Assembly (NCBI RefSeq): GCF_001591645.1
Contig: NZ_BCVH01000003.1
Span: 217,216-281,215, forward strand
Source: Robertmurraya korlensis NBRC 107688
Lineage (GTDB): Bacteria; Bacillota; Bacilli; Bacillales; Cytobacillaceae
Length of the DNA stretch: 64,000 nt
Reading direction: 5' to 3'
Made by a program: the position numbers and the translations under genes. Shown here piece by piece: positions 51,281-59,774 of this stretch. Below the pieces are notes generated by a model that worked only from the letters and a program-made list of their open reading frames with translations, was not told the origin of the DNA and made no database searches. The number at the start of each line of letters is the position of its first letter. Position 1 is the stretch's first letter.

Positions 51281-51496
51281 AGTTAAATGAATTTTTGTGC
51301 ATGGACAGTAACATTCGGTTGTGGCGATAACAATGCTCAAGGAAGGATCGTAAAAGAAATTAAATTAGTTGCGAATTTAGAAGCTCACAGTAAATGACAT
51401 GATCCCCTTATAGTAAATAGAAAAAATGAGTAAGTTCCTCTTTAGTCTGTTATAGAGGGGATTTTCATTTGGGGAAGAAACGTAATCGAATTAGCT

Positions 51497-52073
51497 TTAT
51501 GAGTATACATGAAATGATTTTAGGCGAGTGATCACCCATACACAAGAACTGACACATGCTATGATAATAAATGAATAAAGCATTCTACTATCATGAAGAA
51601 TGATTAAACCAATCAAAACAATAAGTGAGTCAATAAAAAAAAATGATGCCAGGATTTACGTTCAGTGTTTTTCCAAATAGGAGAGCTAATAGGTCGACAC
51701 CACCTGGACTAATGTGGTTCCGTAACATTATGCCCACACCGATTCCTATTATTACTCCACCTAAAATAGCGCTAGTAATGATGGGGAGATGGAATAATCC
51801 GTTTAATGGGGCTAACAGGTCAATCGCAGTTGATGTAAACACCAATCCCAGAATGGCATTAGTAAAATATTTTTTACTATAGGAGAAGGATAGTAGATAG
51901 ATCGGTGTGTTAATAATGAGCATAATATGTCCGACTTTAATACCCCAAATATATTTTATAATCAGACTAATACCAAAAACCCCGCCATTTATAATGTGAG
52001 TGGGGAGTACAAATAAGTTTAACCCTAAACTTATACATACACTTGAAAACAGTAATATAAAAAAATTCTTCAA
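51497..52073 (-). pseudogene. YitT-family membrane protein, frameshifted in A9 tract
   Basis: YitT-type membrane protein of about 190 residues. Its first 147 residues (CISLGLNLFVLPTHIINGGVFGISLII, GVGIMLRNHISPGGVDLLALLFG...NPGII) are intact. The frame stops after IIFFY because of a run of nine A (51635-51643, T on the coding strand). One T fewer restores the family's continuation IDSLIVLIGLIILHDS and a further 50 residues ending at TAA near 51497. It could be a true mutation, phase variation by slippage, or a base-calling error. Confidence 0.75.
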
Positions 52074-52588
52074 AATTCTCGGCCACCTTGTCCTATAGAT
52101 CGATTCATTATATGAAAGAATAGGTTTATTATGTTTTAATTTAAAGAGCCGGTTCTAAAGTTGATTCGGCCAGAGCGCGACCCTATGGATAGTCAGGTGT
52201 CCAAATAAGAGGTTGATTAATTAACTTTTCTACTTATATCTATCTTGATCCAAAATATTACCTTCTTCAAATTTAAAAGATGGAGTAGACATAGATTGTT
52301 TTAATATTTTAACCCCTTATTTACCGAACAATTGGACCTTTAGAAGAGAGCTGAAAACAAGAAATAAAATTATTGGGCTTATGCAGAGTGTCAGGGCATT
52401 TTGTTAAGATTAAATCAATGAAATCAATACCATTAGGCTAAATTATTTTACTAAGTTTTTAATGTTTTTACTGATATAAGCAAATTAGCAGTACACTAAT
52501 AAAGTAATAAGGTTTACTTCAGTAAAATAAGGTATATTATATTTGGTGAATAGATTCTCTTTAAGGACAAGAAAAGTAGGTGAACGAA
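52074..52588. other. Intergenic stretch, no gene recognised
   Basis: About 515 AT-rich bases between the broken yitT and the small basic gene. No frame with a ribosome site, no hairpin terminator and no repeat shared with the rest of the window was seen. Confidence 0.5.
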
Positions 52589-52738
52589 GTGGGGAAATAT
52601 CAATTGGATACCAAGGGTAAGGTAGCTGTGACAAAGTATCATGAAAAACACAAGCCTGCCAGCTTTGATAAAAAGCAGCAACTTGAAAAAATACGTGCGG
52701 AGTATTTGAAAAAGAAGCAAGAACAAACAGATAAATAA
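52589..52738 (+). CDS. Small basic protein (49 residues)
   Basis: Begins at GTG 52589, with AGTAGGTGA upstream, and encodes MGKYQLDTKGKVAVTKYHEKH followed by a Lys/Gln-rich helical half (DKKQQLEKIRAEYLKKKQEQ). The codon pattern, ribosome site and a terminator directly after the stop support a real gene. It is not an obvious family; charged helices suggest a soluble, possibly nucleic-acid-binding protein, which is a guess. Confidence 0.55.
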   Translation: MGKYQLDTKGKVAVTKYHEKHKPASFDKKQQLEKIRAEYLKKKQEQTDK

Positions 52739-52746
52739 TATGAATG

Positions 52747-52786
52747 AAAACATAGGAAGACTAAAATCTCCCTATGTTTTTCTTAT
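52747..52786 (+). terminator. Terminator of the small basic gene
   Basis: Perfect 10-bp stem AAAACATAGG/CCTATGTTTT with an inner AGA/TCT extension and a T-rich tail. Confidence 0.8.
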
Positions 52787-53035
52787 TCGAAGTTCTTTTT
52801 TTCAGGACTTAGGTAGCTTATTAAAAGATAAGTCTCGCACTTTTCAGCAAGTTACTTTCTCAACAGCCCACACTCAAAGATAGTCAGGGAATACGTGCTT
52901 TACATCAAAAAGGGAGGATATTTAAGCAACCTTTTCTTAATGAACTAACGGGAGTTTTCGTTAAAGAGGCAGTTTTATGGAATAAGAGTTATTAAGTAAA
53001 GTATAAAATAATTATGGAATGAGAGGGATAGATCA

Positions 53036-53284
53036 ATGACAACGACAACTCAACCATTATGGAAGAAAATAACTGCAGTGGTCCTACTTGTACTTGGCCT
53101 CTTAGGTTTATTTACAGGAAGAACTGAATTAGGTTTAATTGCTTTCCAAGTGATTATCTTTATAGCTTGTTTGGATTGGGCTATGAAGTACAGAGTAAGT
53201 GGGAAACAATCAAAGTTCTTTTCTGTTATGTCCATTATGTTAGGCATTTTAATTGTCATAAATCTCATCTATACCCTCTTTTAA
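53036..53284 (+). CDS. Small two- or three-helix membrane protein
   Basis: 82 residues. Hydrophobic segments are ITAVVLLVLGLLGLFTG, LGLIAFQVIIFIACLDWAM and FFSVMSIMLGILIVINLIYTL, separated by short basic loops (KYRVSGKQSK). The start ATG follows GAGAGGGA. No family is recognised; it is monocistronic in a region otherwise made of remnants. Confidence 0.6.
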   Translation: MTTTTQPLWKKITAVVLLVLGLLGLFTGRTELGLIAFQVIIFIACLDWAMKYRVSGKQSKFFSVMSIMLGILIVINLIYTLF

Positions 53285-53331
53285 TGAATTAATTTAATTT
53301 TTACGACCCCTTCACCGATTATAAAAACGGT

Positions 53332-53451
53332 ATAAAACTAGGCCATTCCTCAATTGAAACAACTATGATTTATACCCATATTAAAAATGAAGATCTAAAG
53401 ATTGCTATTAATAAACCAAGAATGCCTCGCTCGTCACCTAAGGAAGGATAA
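53332..53451 (+). pseudogene. Remnant: tyrosine recombinase C terminus
   Basis: The frame reads GIKLGHSSIETTMIYTHI, then KNEDLKIAINKPRM and a stop. LGHSSIETTMIYTH is the conserved end of phage-type integrases, with the last catalytic His (LGH) and the nucleophile Tyr (IYTH). The rest of the integrase is absent, leaving about 39 codons joined directly to an amidohydrolase fragment. Confidence 0.75.
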
Positions 53452-54103
53452 AAGATTGGATTCAAAAAGCGGATAAAGAGAAATTTCAAATTCGTTTACA
53501 TGCCATCGGCGATCGAGCCATACGTTTAGCTTTAACTGCGTTTGAAGAGGCCAAGCGTGTAAACGGAAAATGGGACTCACGACATGCAATCGAGCATGTT
53601 GAAGTTCTTCATCCGAATGACTTGGATAGGTTCAATCAACTAGGGGTAATTGCTTCTATGCAACCTGAACACCTATTTGCTAGTGAAAAAAACACCTATG
53701 TTGCATGTATTGGAAAGGAAAGAGAACCATACACTTTTAACATTCGTTCCCTTATGGATACAGGGGCAACTGTCTCGTTTGGTACCGATTATCTATTGTC
53801 GAACTAAATCCATTTGCAGGAATTTATCGTTCCGTCACTAGAATGGATAATGATCAATTACCAAGTACAGGGTGGAACGCGCAAGAGACAATTACACTTG
53901 CAGAATCATTAATGAATTACACCGTCACACCAGCTTTTGGTTCTTTTAGAGAGAAAGATTTAGGTACACTCAGTGCAGGAAAGTTGGCTGATATTATAGT
54001 TTTAAATCAAAACCTCTTTGACATAGCGACTGAAGATATTTTAAATACAAAAGTAGTCCTTACGATGGTAGATGGGAAAGTCATTTATAATAGTGAATCC
54101 TAA
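53448..54103 (+). pseudogene. Truncated, frameshifted amidohydrolase (YtcJ type)
   Basis: C-terminal about 215 residues of an amidohydrolase of the YtcJ/COG1574 type. Metal and active-site segments of the family are present: RLHAIGDRAIR, RHAIEHVE and SFGTDY, then YTVTPAFGSFREKDLGTLSAGKLADIIVL and the beta-sandwich end. The N-terminal half is missing at the junction with the integrase remnant. A one-base loss at about 53793 (GATTATCTATT where a Pro codon is expected) also breaks the frame; the downstream part runs from 53795 to TAA 54103. Confidence 0.8.
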
Positions 54104-54110
54104 TTAAAAG

Positions 54111-54152
54111 TTAAGGAGAAAAAGGGCCGAACGAGGTCCTTTCTCTCCTTAA
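54111..54152. terminator. Bidirectional terminator
   Basis: Fifteen-bp stem with one mismatch (54111-54125 with 54138-54152) between the converging amidohydrolase remnant and the XRE-cupin gene; the minus strand continues CTTTTAATT. Confidence 0.7.
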
Positions 54153-54210
54153 AAGTGTAACTATACCCTCGGAACTTTACTGAGTTCATATTAATATCAC
54201 TTTTAACAGG

Positions 54211-54759
54211 TCAATCATGATTTGTACTAGCACTAATATAAATAAAATTAGTGGGGTGTTCTGTTTTGTTAAACCAGTTATGAGGTCTACTAGAGTCTAT
54301 ATGAACACTATCCCCAGGATAAAGATCGTATTCATGTTCATCTAGTATTAGAGTCATGGTACCATCAATAATATAAATAAACTCTTGTCCTTCATGGGAA
54401 AAAGGTGTACCTTTTTCATCCCCAGGTAATAAGGTAACTAATATTGGCACAAATATAGGGTTTATAACATTTCCAGATAAATTTGTATACGTAAAGGAAG
54501 ACTTTTGTTCTACCTTTTTATCAGAGGCTCGTCTAATCATGCCTTTATCAATCTGTACGTTATCTGGAAAGAAATAACTTGGGCTGACCTCAAGTGCTTC
54601 AGATATTTTCCGTAAAGACTGTAAAGTTACTGAACAAAGGGATCGTTCCACCTGTGATAAAAAGCTAATTGATAAATTTGTCCTCTTTGATACTTCCTTC
54701 AAAGTCATTTTTTTTTCTTTACGGAGTTTTTTGATAAGAATTCCTATATTTGGATCCAT
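54211..54759 (-). CDS. XRE-cupin transcriptional regulator
   Basis: Regulator of 182 residues. The N-terminal Cro/CI helix-turn-helix (residues about 8-62: IKKLRKEKKMTLKEVSKRTNLSISFLSQVERS) is joined to a C-terminal cupin (about 105-178: PGDEKGTPFSHEGQEFIYIIDG, YDLYPGDSVHIDSSRPHNWFN). Proteins of this plan usually repress or activate adjacent amino-acid or amine catabolic genes by sensing a small ligand in the cupin. It is divergent from the BrnQ-dehydrogenase operon, so it is the likely local regulator. AGGGGGAAC precedes the ATG. Confidence 0.92.
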   Translation of the reverse strand: MDPNIGILIKKLRKEKKMTLKEVSKRTNLSISFLSQVERSLCSVTLQSLRKISEALEVSPSYFFPDNVQIDKGMIRRASDKKVEQKSSFTYTNLSGNVINPIFVPILVTLLPGDEKGTPFSHEGQEFIYIIDGTMTLILDEHEYDLYPGDSVHIDSSRPHNWFNKTEHPTNFIYISASTNHD

Positions 54760-55285
54760 ATAGTTCCCCCTAATTAGTGTAGTATTCTATAAAAAACGAG
54801 TGAAATATTCTTACAAGATCGTTGATAAATATATTAGTTCTATAATAGGATTTTAATATTACTTAAATTTTTTCTTTATTCTAACATATTTTCTTTTGAG
54901 GGGTGGATTTCGAGATGTAATATAATCTAATGATTATCTTCTAGTAACAATTTCAAAGAAGTTAAATAAAAATTGTTGAATTTTCAGAATTTATTAAGTA
55001 CACTTATATTACTTACAAAAATTTTAGTCATTGCTAATTTTCTATATATCCTGAAAGAATATAATCCGAATAAAAAAGCTTATTTTTTTATTCAGAAATT
55101 GAAGTGTGACTTAAATTTTATTTAAAATTTTACAAGATGATTGAAAATCCCTTCGTAAAAGCATCCAACAAGAAAATCTAAAGCATACGTAGTAATCAAG
55201 TTGTACCATAGGTTTATCAGTGATAGTTAACTGCATCGATGATTATCAGAAGGTTCTATTAAACTATTTTAAGGGGGACTTTTAA
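54760..55285. other. AT-rich divergent regulatory region
   Basis: About 525 bases between the regulator and brnQ, very AT-rich, with several TATAAT-like hexamers (for example near 54840) but no unambiguous promoter pair or clear operator palindrome. No coding frame with a ribosome site. It probably holds the promoters of both units. Confidence 0.45.
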
Positions 55286-56641
55286 GTGAAGAATAATTTA
55301 TCAGCAGGACAACTGGTGGCAATTGGTTTTATGTTGTTAGCAATGTTTCTTGGGGCTGGAAATACAATATTTGCACCAATGGTGGGACAACTTGCAGGTG
55401 AAAATACTTGGATAGCAATGGGAGGATTTTTAATAACAGGTGTAGGCCTAGTACTATTAGCAATAATTGCATTAGCTATATCGGGAGGAAAGGTTGAGAC
55501 ACTTGCATCAAGAGTACATCCAACATTCGGTATGATATTTTCCATTTCCTTATTTCTAACATTGGGTCCAATCTATGTTATACCGAGGACAACGTCTGTT
55601 GTTTTCGAGATATCGATCTATCCAATAATTAAGGAAATCAGTCAATCTCACAGTCTATTCCTATTCATATTTTCTATCCTCTTTATTCTATTGACTATCT
55701 TACTTTCCCTAAATCCAAGTAAGTTTGTAGATCGATTAGGCAAGCTAATAACACCCATATTTGCGGTTCTTTTACTTATTCTGGTGGTTAAGTCATTTCT
55801 TACACCAATGGGAAGCTTCGGTGAACCGAAAGTTCCATATATAACAGGTACTTTTTTTAAAGGTTTTGTTGAAGGGTATTACACAATGGATGTTCTAGCG
55901 GCATTTATTTTCGGTGGGATATTCATTAAGTCTATTAAGAATTTAGGAGTAACCACTAGAAAAGATACAGCAAAAGTTTTTATTAAAGCTGGAATAATTA
56001 CAGTAGTTGGCTTAGCCATCTTACAACTTTCACTAGCATGGATTGGCGCATCTAGTGTTAATGCAATTGGATATGCCAGTAATGGAGGAGAAGTATTAGC
56101 TAACAGTGCGGTTTATTTATTCGGAAAAGGAGGGATCTTCTTAATTAGTACTGTAATCTTTCTTACTGGAATCACCACTAACATAGCCTGTTTATCAGCT
56201 GTAGCAGAGTATTTCAACAGAATCTATCCAAAGTTTACTTATAAGAAATGGGTCCTACTATTAGCTGGTATAGGTTTAGTTATAACCAATTTCGGACTGA
56301 ATACGATATTAGATATGGCTTCTCCAATCCTCTTATTACTTTATCCAATTGCTATTACTTTAATCTTTCTTGCCTTTACAAATAATTTGTTTAAAGGGTA
56401 TCAATCTATATATGTAGGTTCAGTACTGGGTAGTGGATTTGTTGCCCTATTAGATGCATGTAAAGAAGCTGGAATTTTGGTTAATTTTATCAATAAAACC
56501 TTTTCTTTCATTCCTCTTTTTGAAATTGGGGCAGGATGGATTGTGACAGGCCTTTTAGGAGCATTCATTGGTATAGTAGTAAGCGTTCTAAGGAAACCAG
56601 TAGAAAGAAAGATTGATATAGGTGGAGAAGAAATTTCTTGA
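55286..56641 (+). CDS. brnQ: Branched-chain amino acid carrier
   Basis: LIVCS-family cation symporter, 451 residues with about twelve helices. Family signatures: AIGFMLLAMFLGAGNTIFAPMVG at the N terminus, GPIYVIPRTTSVVFE, LNPSKFVDRLGKLITP and GYYTMDVLAAFIFGGI. It starts at GTG 55286, behind AGGGGGAC. As first gene of the dehydrogenase/dipeptidase operon it may import an aliphatic or imino acid that the later genes degrade; the exact substrate is not readable from sequence. Confidence 0.94.
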   Translation: MKNNLSAGQLVAIGFMLLAMFLGAGNTIFAPMVGQLAGENTWIAMGGFLITGVGLVLLAIIALAISGGKVETLASRVHPTFGMIFSISLFLTLGPIYVIPRTTSVVFEISIYPIIKEISQSHSLFLFIFSILFILLTILLSLNPSKFVDRLGKLITPIFAVLLLILVVKSFLTPMGSFGEPKVPYITGTFFKGFVEGYYTMDVLAAFIFGGIFIKSIKNLGVTTRKDTAKVFIKAGIITVVGLAILQLSLAWIGASSVNAIGYASNGGEVLANSAVYLFGKGGIFLISTVIFLTGITTNIACLSAVAEYFNRIYPKFTYKKWVLLLAGIGLVITNFGLNTILDMASPILLLLYPIAITLIFLAFTNNLFKGYQSIYVGSVLGSGFVALLDACKEAGILVNFINKTFSFIPLFEIGAGWIVTGLLGAFIGIVVSVLRKPVERKIDIGGEEIS

Positions 56642-56674
56642 TTAGCAGATTTAAATGGAACTGAGGTGTTTTTG

Positions 56675-56950
56675 TTGAACGAAAACGTAATGATTATATG
56701 TAGGTGTGAAGAAGTAACATATCACGAGCTAGTCTCTACCGCCACAAAATATAAATGTTCAGCCAGGGAGTTAAAGCTACGTACTAGAGCTGGGATGGGA
56801 TATTGCGGTGGAAGAACGTGTAGGACGATGGTGGAGAAGATTGCTCAATCAATGGGAACAAATACCCCAACTGAAACAAATATTTCCTTAAAAGTTCAAC
56901 CACCTATTAGACCAGTTAGTTTCGAAAATTTAGGGAGGATCAGTAAATGA
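56675..56950 (+). CDS. BFD-like [2Fe-2S] subunit
   Basis: Small iron-sulfur protein of about 91 residues carrying a bacterioferritin-associated-ferredoxin-type cluster: Cys-x-Cys in IICRCEEVTYHEL and Cys-x4-Cys in GYCGGRTCRTMVEKI. In amino-acid dehydrogenases of the HcnABC/octopine-oxidase type this module is a separate subunit or a fused domain. The start codon is uncertain (TTG 56675 or 56672, GTG 56666 or ATG 56690); TTG 56675 has the best spacing from GAGGTG. Its end overlaps the next ferredoxin gene by four bases. Confidence 0.87.
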   Translation: MNENVMIICRCEEVTYHELVSTATKYKCSARELKLRTRAGMGYCGGRTCRTMVEKIAQSMGTNTPTETNISLKVQPPIRPVSFENLGRISK

Positions 56951-57270
56951 CAGAAAGAATTATTGACCATCCTATTCTAGGGAAGATGGAGGATGTAAAT
57001 CATGTTACTTTTTCCTTTAATAATAGGGTCTATAAAGGGTTGGAAAATGAATCATTGGCAGCTGCGCTTCTAGCTAATGGAATACGAACCCTTCGTTATC
57101 AAGAAGAAAGTGGGTCGCCTCGGGGAATCTATTGCAATATCGGCCATTGTTATGAATGTAGGGTTACTGTGAATGGTCAACCAGGAATTAGGGCATGTAT
57201 TACTCCTCTTAAAGAGGGAATGACGGTAGAAAGTAGCGGTCAATTAAAAATCAAAGAGAAAGAAGTGTAA
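56947..57270 (+). CDS. (2Fe-2S) ferredoxin-like subunit, HcnA type
   Basis: Plant-type [2Fe-2S] domain protein, 107 residues. Cys ligands are in RGIYCNIGHCYECRVTVNG and later IRACITPLKEGM, the pattern of Fer2_4 proteins that form the small subunit of hydrogen-cyanide-synthase-like, proline- or sarcosine-type dehydrogenases. Translation is coupled by a four-base ATGA overlap to the preceding gene and it is followed after three bases by the FAD subunit. Confidence 0.9.
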   Translation: MTERIIDHPILGKMEDVNHVTFSFNNRVYKGLENESLAAALLANGIRTLRYQEESGSPRGIYCNIGHCYECRVTVNGQPGIRACITPLKEGMTVESSGQLKIKEKEV

Positions 57271-57273
57271 AAA

Positions 57274-58506
57274 ATGTTTAAAGCAATCATTATTGGATCT
57301 GGCCCTGCTGGTTTAACTGCCGCTATAACATGTGCAGAAAACGGATTAGATGTATTAGTCATTGATGAATATATGTCTGCTGGTGGTAGATTGCTCGGAC
57401 AGCTATACGAACAACCAGATGGGTCTTGGTGGAACGGGCTAAGAGAATCAAAGAATCTGTATACCACAGCTATTAGCCTTGGAGTTAAGTTTCATTTTAA
57501 TACTTCAGTTAACAATATTGAAAAAAGAAATAATCGATGGGTTGTGTATACCGAAAAGGGTACATTTTATACAGAAAATTTGCTATTAGCAACGGGAGCA
57601 GCGGAATCCCCAGTCCCAGTCCCCGGGTGGACTCTTCCGGGTGTGATGTCAGTAGGTGCTGCTCAAGTGATGACAAATGTTCATAGAGTCAAGCCAGGTA
57701 AACGTGGCGTAATTATTGGTGTGAATGTACTTTCATCAGTTATCGCCATGGAATTACACCTAGCCGGTGTAGAAATCGCTTGTCTTACGCTTCCAAAAAT
57801 GAACAGTATTGCAAATAAAGAAGGGAATCCTAGTCAGGTACTAGATTCTCTTCTCCACGTCTCCCATATGGCAACCTCTCCGCTTATTAGATATGGAAGC
57901 AAGCTATTAAAAAATGATTTTATAAAAAATCTAGGTATTCATTTCTACCCGAAAAAAGGGTTCAAGATGTGGAATACCCCTATCCAACTTCGGAAAGCGG
58001 TCATTGAAATCTACGGTAAGGATGAAGTAGAGGGAGTGGTAGTTGCAGCAATTAAGGCAAATGGAGAAGTAGTCCCTGGCAGTGAGGAACGGATACAAGC
58101 AGATTTTGTATGTATCGCCGGAGGTTTGTACCCTTTAGTTGAACTAGCTGCTCTTGCAGGATGCCCATTCTTTTTGGTAGAAGAATTGGGTGGCCATGTA
58201 CCTTTACATAGTGAGAAGATGGAAACTCCTCTTGAAGGGCTATTTGTTGCTGGGAATATTACGGGGATTGAAGGTGCAAAAGTCGCTGCAGCACAAGGAA
58301 GAACAGCGGGTTTAGCTATGGCCATACATTCTGGGATAAAAGGATTAGATACGGAAATTAGACATTCAATGGACATGGTTAAACAAACCAGGGAAAGTGC
58401 TGATATCCAATTTCACCCTGAAATAGAGGTAGGAAGAAAGAGAATCTTACGAGAATGGGAAATCTCTCAAACTTCAAAACAAAATCACGAAGCTTTAATG
58501 GGCTAG
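57274..58506 (+). CDS. FAD/NAD(P) oxidoreductase subunit, HcnB type
   Basis: FAD-dependent oxidoreductase of 410 residues with a Rossmann dinucleotide site at the N terminus (AIIIGSGPAGLTAAITCAENG) and a second one around residues 145-165 (GKRGVIIGVNVLSSVIAMEL). ATGAAESPVPVPGWTLPGV and GLFVAGNITGIEGAKVAAAQGR are the signature stretches of the large electron-transfer subunit in HcnABC-like dehydrogenases. It lies between the ferredoxin and the amino-acid-oxidase-like subunit genes, with short gaps, so all four gene products likely form one complex. Confidence 0.9.
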   Translation: MFKAIIIGSGPAGLTAAITCAENGLDVLVIDEYMSAGGRLLGQLYEQPDGSWWNGLRESKNLYTTAISLGVKFHFNTSVNNIEKRNNRWVVYTEKGTFYTENLLLATGAAESPVPVPGWTLPGVMSVGAAQVMTNVHRVKPGKRGVIIGVNVLSSVIAMELHLAGVEIACLTLPKMNSIANKEGNPSQVLDSLLHVSHMATSPLIRYGSKLLKNDFIKNLGIHFYPKKGFKMWNTPIQLRKAVIEIYGKDEVEGVVVAAIKANGEVVPGSEERIQADFVCIAGGLYPLVELAALAGCPFFLVEELGGHVPLHSEKMETPLEGLFVAGNITGIEGAKVAAAQGRTAGLAMAIHSGIKGLDTEIRHSMDMVKQTRESADIQFHPEIEVGRKRILREWEISQTSKQNHEALMG

Positions 58507-58516
58507 GAGGAATAAC

Positions 58517-59707
58517 ATGAAGCATATAAATCATCGAGATGTTGTTGTGATTGGAGGTGGGATTATTGGTGCTGCAATAGCTTACTATGGCTCAAAATCC
58601 GGATTAGAAATAACCGTTTTTGAAAAAAATGAACTTGGTAGCGGAACTTCATCTAAATGTGATGGAGATATTTTAGCAGTAGATAAAGATCCAGGGTTTA
58701 ATAGTCAAATGGCATTAAAAAGTCAAAAATTGGTGCATGAATTACATACAGAGCTAGATACTCCATTCGAGTATCGGAACTATGGTAGTATTCTAGTTTG
58801 TGAAAATGATATGGAATTGGAAGCAGCACAAAAATGGGTCAAACAACAACAAAATGCAGGATTAGATTTTCGAATGCTAGATAGAGAAGACCTTCGGAAT
58901 GAATCGAAATACTTTGCAGACGATCTCCTAGGTGGGCTTGAATGCCAGACAGACTCTATGGTGAATCCTTATTTGTTTACATACTCCTTATTTGAGGGAG
59001 CCAAACGCTATGGGGCACATATTCATACTCATACAGAAGTGGTGAATCTTTATAAAAATCAGGCAAAACAATTCGTCATTGAGACAAACCAAGGTACATT
59101 TACGGCTAACAAGGTTGTAAACGCATGTGGAGTATGGGCTCCTTTTATTGGAAAGATGCTAGATATCGATATACCAATCAAACCTCGTAAAGGTCAAATT
59201 ATTGTTGCTTCCAGACAAAAGCCCGTTGGAGTAAGAAATGTGATGGAATTTGGCTATCTCATTTCTAAGTTTGGCGGGGAGAGAAAAGTAGATCCATTAA
59301 TTGAAAAATATGGAGTAGCGTTAGTAATGGAACCTACTGAAAGCCAAAATTTCCTAATAGGCAGCAGTCGTCAATTTAACGGATATGAGACAAAGGTAGA
59401 CAATGAAGTGATGAAGTGTATCGCACACCGGGCTGTAAGGTTTTATCCTAAAATAGCAGATATGACAGTGATTAGAGCGTACGCTGGATTACGCCCTTGG
59501 ACAGCAGACCATTTACCGATTATTTCACAAGTTGAAGCAATACCTGGTTTTTATATTGCAGCTGGACATGAGGGGGATGGGATAAGCTTAGCAGCTATTA
59601 CTGGGAAATTAATTGAAGAGATGATTAATGAGACGAATACATCCGTTCCCATTGAGCCCCTTAGCTTAAATAGATTTCATGCTAGTTTGGAGCATTCATT
59701 TGATTGA
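58517..59707 (+). CDS. D-amino-acid-oxidase-like FAD subunit, HcnC type
   Basis: Catalytic FAD-dependent amine or imino-acid dehydrogenase of the DAO/glycine-oxidase family, 396 residues. The N-terminal GxGxxG motif is VVVIGGGIIGAAIAYY, followed by VFEKNELGSGTSSKCDGD. Also visible are KPRKGQIIVA and the C-terminal RAYAGLRPWTADHLPII...GFYIAAGHEGDGISLAAITGKL, which completes the FAD site. It could oxidise proline, hydroxyproline, D-amino acids or opines; the sequence alone does not decide. The ribosome site AGGAGGAA overlaps the end of the previous gene. Confidence 0.9.
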   Translation: MKHINHRDVVVIGGGIIGAAIAYYGSKSGLEITVFEKNELGSGTSSKCDGDILAVDKDPGFNSQMALKSQKLVHELHTELDTPFEYRNYGSILVCENDMELEAAQKWVKQQQNAGLDFRMLDREDLRNESKYFADDLLGGLECQTDSMVNPYLFTYSLFEGAKRYGAHIHTHTEVVNLYKNQAKQFVIETNQGTFTANKVVNACGVWAPFIGKMLDIDIPIKPRKGQIIVASRQKPVGVRNVMEFGYLISKFGGERKVDPLIEKYGVALVMEPTESQNFLIGSSRQFNGYETKVDNEVMKCIAHRAVRFYPKIADMTVIRAYAGLRPWTADHLPIISQVEAIPGFYIAAGHEGDGISLAAITGKLIEEMINETNTSVPIEPLSLNRFHASLEHSFD

Positions 59708-59774
59708 GTTATTCCAAAACACTTTCTAAATTTATTTTAATGAATAGCTATCTGTAAATGAAAGGAAGAAGAGA

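Noticed and set aside
51290..51420. Short frame ending VKEIKLVANLEAHSK near 51.4 kb
   Set aside because: No start or ribosome site and no recognisable family; treated as part of the remnant zone.
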